From positions 1 to 5,385 of the forward strand of contig JAQGKJ010000108.1 of the NCBI GenBank assembly GCA_028290165.1: 5,385 nt of DNA, written 5' to 3'. Shown piece by piece: positions 5,259 to 5,385 of the stretch. The stretch is from Bradyrhizobium sp. GTDB taxonomy: Bacteria > Pseudomonadota > Alphaproteobacteria > Rhizobiales > Xanthobacteraceae. Under the pieces are notes generated by a model. That model did not search any database and was not told where the DNA came from. It saw only the letters and a list, made by a program, of their open reading frames with translations. The first letter of the stretch is position 1; each line of letters opens with the position of its first letter. A program made the position numbers and the translations under genes.

Positions 5259-5385
5259 CTAGTGGATCGAATCTAACACTTGGTGTCCCCGTTTGACAGC
5301 GGCGATGATTTTGTTTGGGTCCTTGGTCCAGGTAAAGGGCTTTGGATTTGCGTTGGTGTGGTCGAGGAAGCGGTGGATGGCGTCT
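5259..5385 (-). CDS. IS630-family transposase, C-terminal fragment
   Basis: The last 41 codons and the TAG stop of a gene entering from the right edge are visible. The peptide begins DAIHRFLDHTNANPKPF, continues TWTKDPNKIIAAVKRG and ends HQVLDSIH. The run 'IHRFLD.TNA.PKPF.WT.DP.KII..V.RG' is typical of the end of IS630-family (Tc1/mariner-related, DDE) transposases in rhizobia. The catalytic DDE residues lie further upstream, outside the window, so I cannot tell whether the enzyme is intact. Confidence 0.85.
   Translation of the reverse strand, partial: DAIHRFLDHTNANPKPFTWTKDPNKIIAAVKRGHQVLDSIH
5259..5385 (-). mobile_element. One end of an IS630-family insertion sequence
   Basis: This is inferred from the transposase end. 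The element extends to the right beyond the window; on the left it should end within about 20-60 bp of the TAG stop, between the stop and the propeller start. IS630 elements insert at TA and duplicate it, but the boundary cannot be fixed with only one end visible. Confidence 0.6.

Noticed and set aside
4559..5276. Several plus-strand open frames opposite the propeller gene
   Set aside because: They are Arg/Ala-rich shadows of the propeller frame, which has seven matching blade repeats.

Overview
The window looks like a GC-rich alphaproteobacterial chromosome segment, most likely Bradyrhizobium or a close relative in the Nitrobacteraceae. This rests on protein style, codon use, and a long structured intergenic repeat at about 3122-3640 that I recognise as a type repeated in Bradyrhizobium genomes. 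The genus call is inference from memory of similar sequences, not a database result. Every gene I can support lies on the minus strand, so genes are read from right to left.

Layout from left to right. Positions 1-116 hold the first 38 codons of an RND inner-membrane efflux pump of the heavy-metal (CzcA/CusA) type. Positions 147-1391 hold its periplasmic adaptor (HlyD/CzcB/CusB type). The two are 30 bp apart and form an operon, adaptor first. The spacer 1392-1573 holds a weak candidate promoter, small palindromes and a set of three degenerate direct repeats of about 20 bp. Positions 1574-2971 encode a family III (CaiB/BaiF) CoA-transferase of 465 aa with an unusual domain order.

The interval 2972-3784 (over 800 bp) has no convincing gene. 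Its first 150 bp form the CoA-transferase leader, with a good ribosome binding site and a perfect inverted repeat. The next 520 bp or so are the structured repeat, with nested hairpins. The last 145 bp hold only two small palindromes.

Positions 3785-4249 encode a stand-alone ChrB C-terminal-domain protein (chromate-resistance family). Positions 4287-5183 encode a cytoplasmic YncE/YVTN-type beta-propeller. They are 37 bp apart and probably co-transcribed, propeller first. Immediately upstream, from 5259 to the window edge, is the C-terminal end of an IS630-family transposase, so the small operon abuts a mobile element.

Taken together this is accessory or stress-related DNA: a metal-type efflux system, a chromate-family protein with a propeller partner, and an orphan CoA-transferase, separated by repeats and an insertion sequence. 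I do not see a clearly new defence or biosynthetic system. The more unusual items are the reordered CoA-transferase, the ChrB_C/propeller pair beside the IS, the large folded repeat and the triple repeat upstream of the efflux operon.
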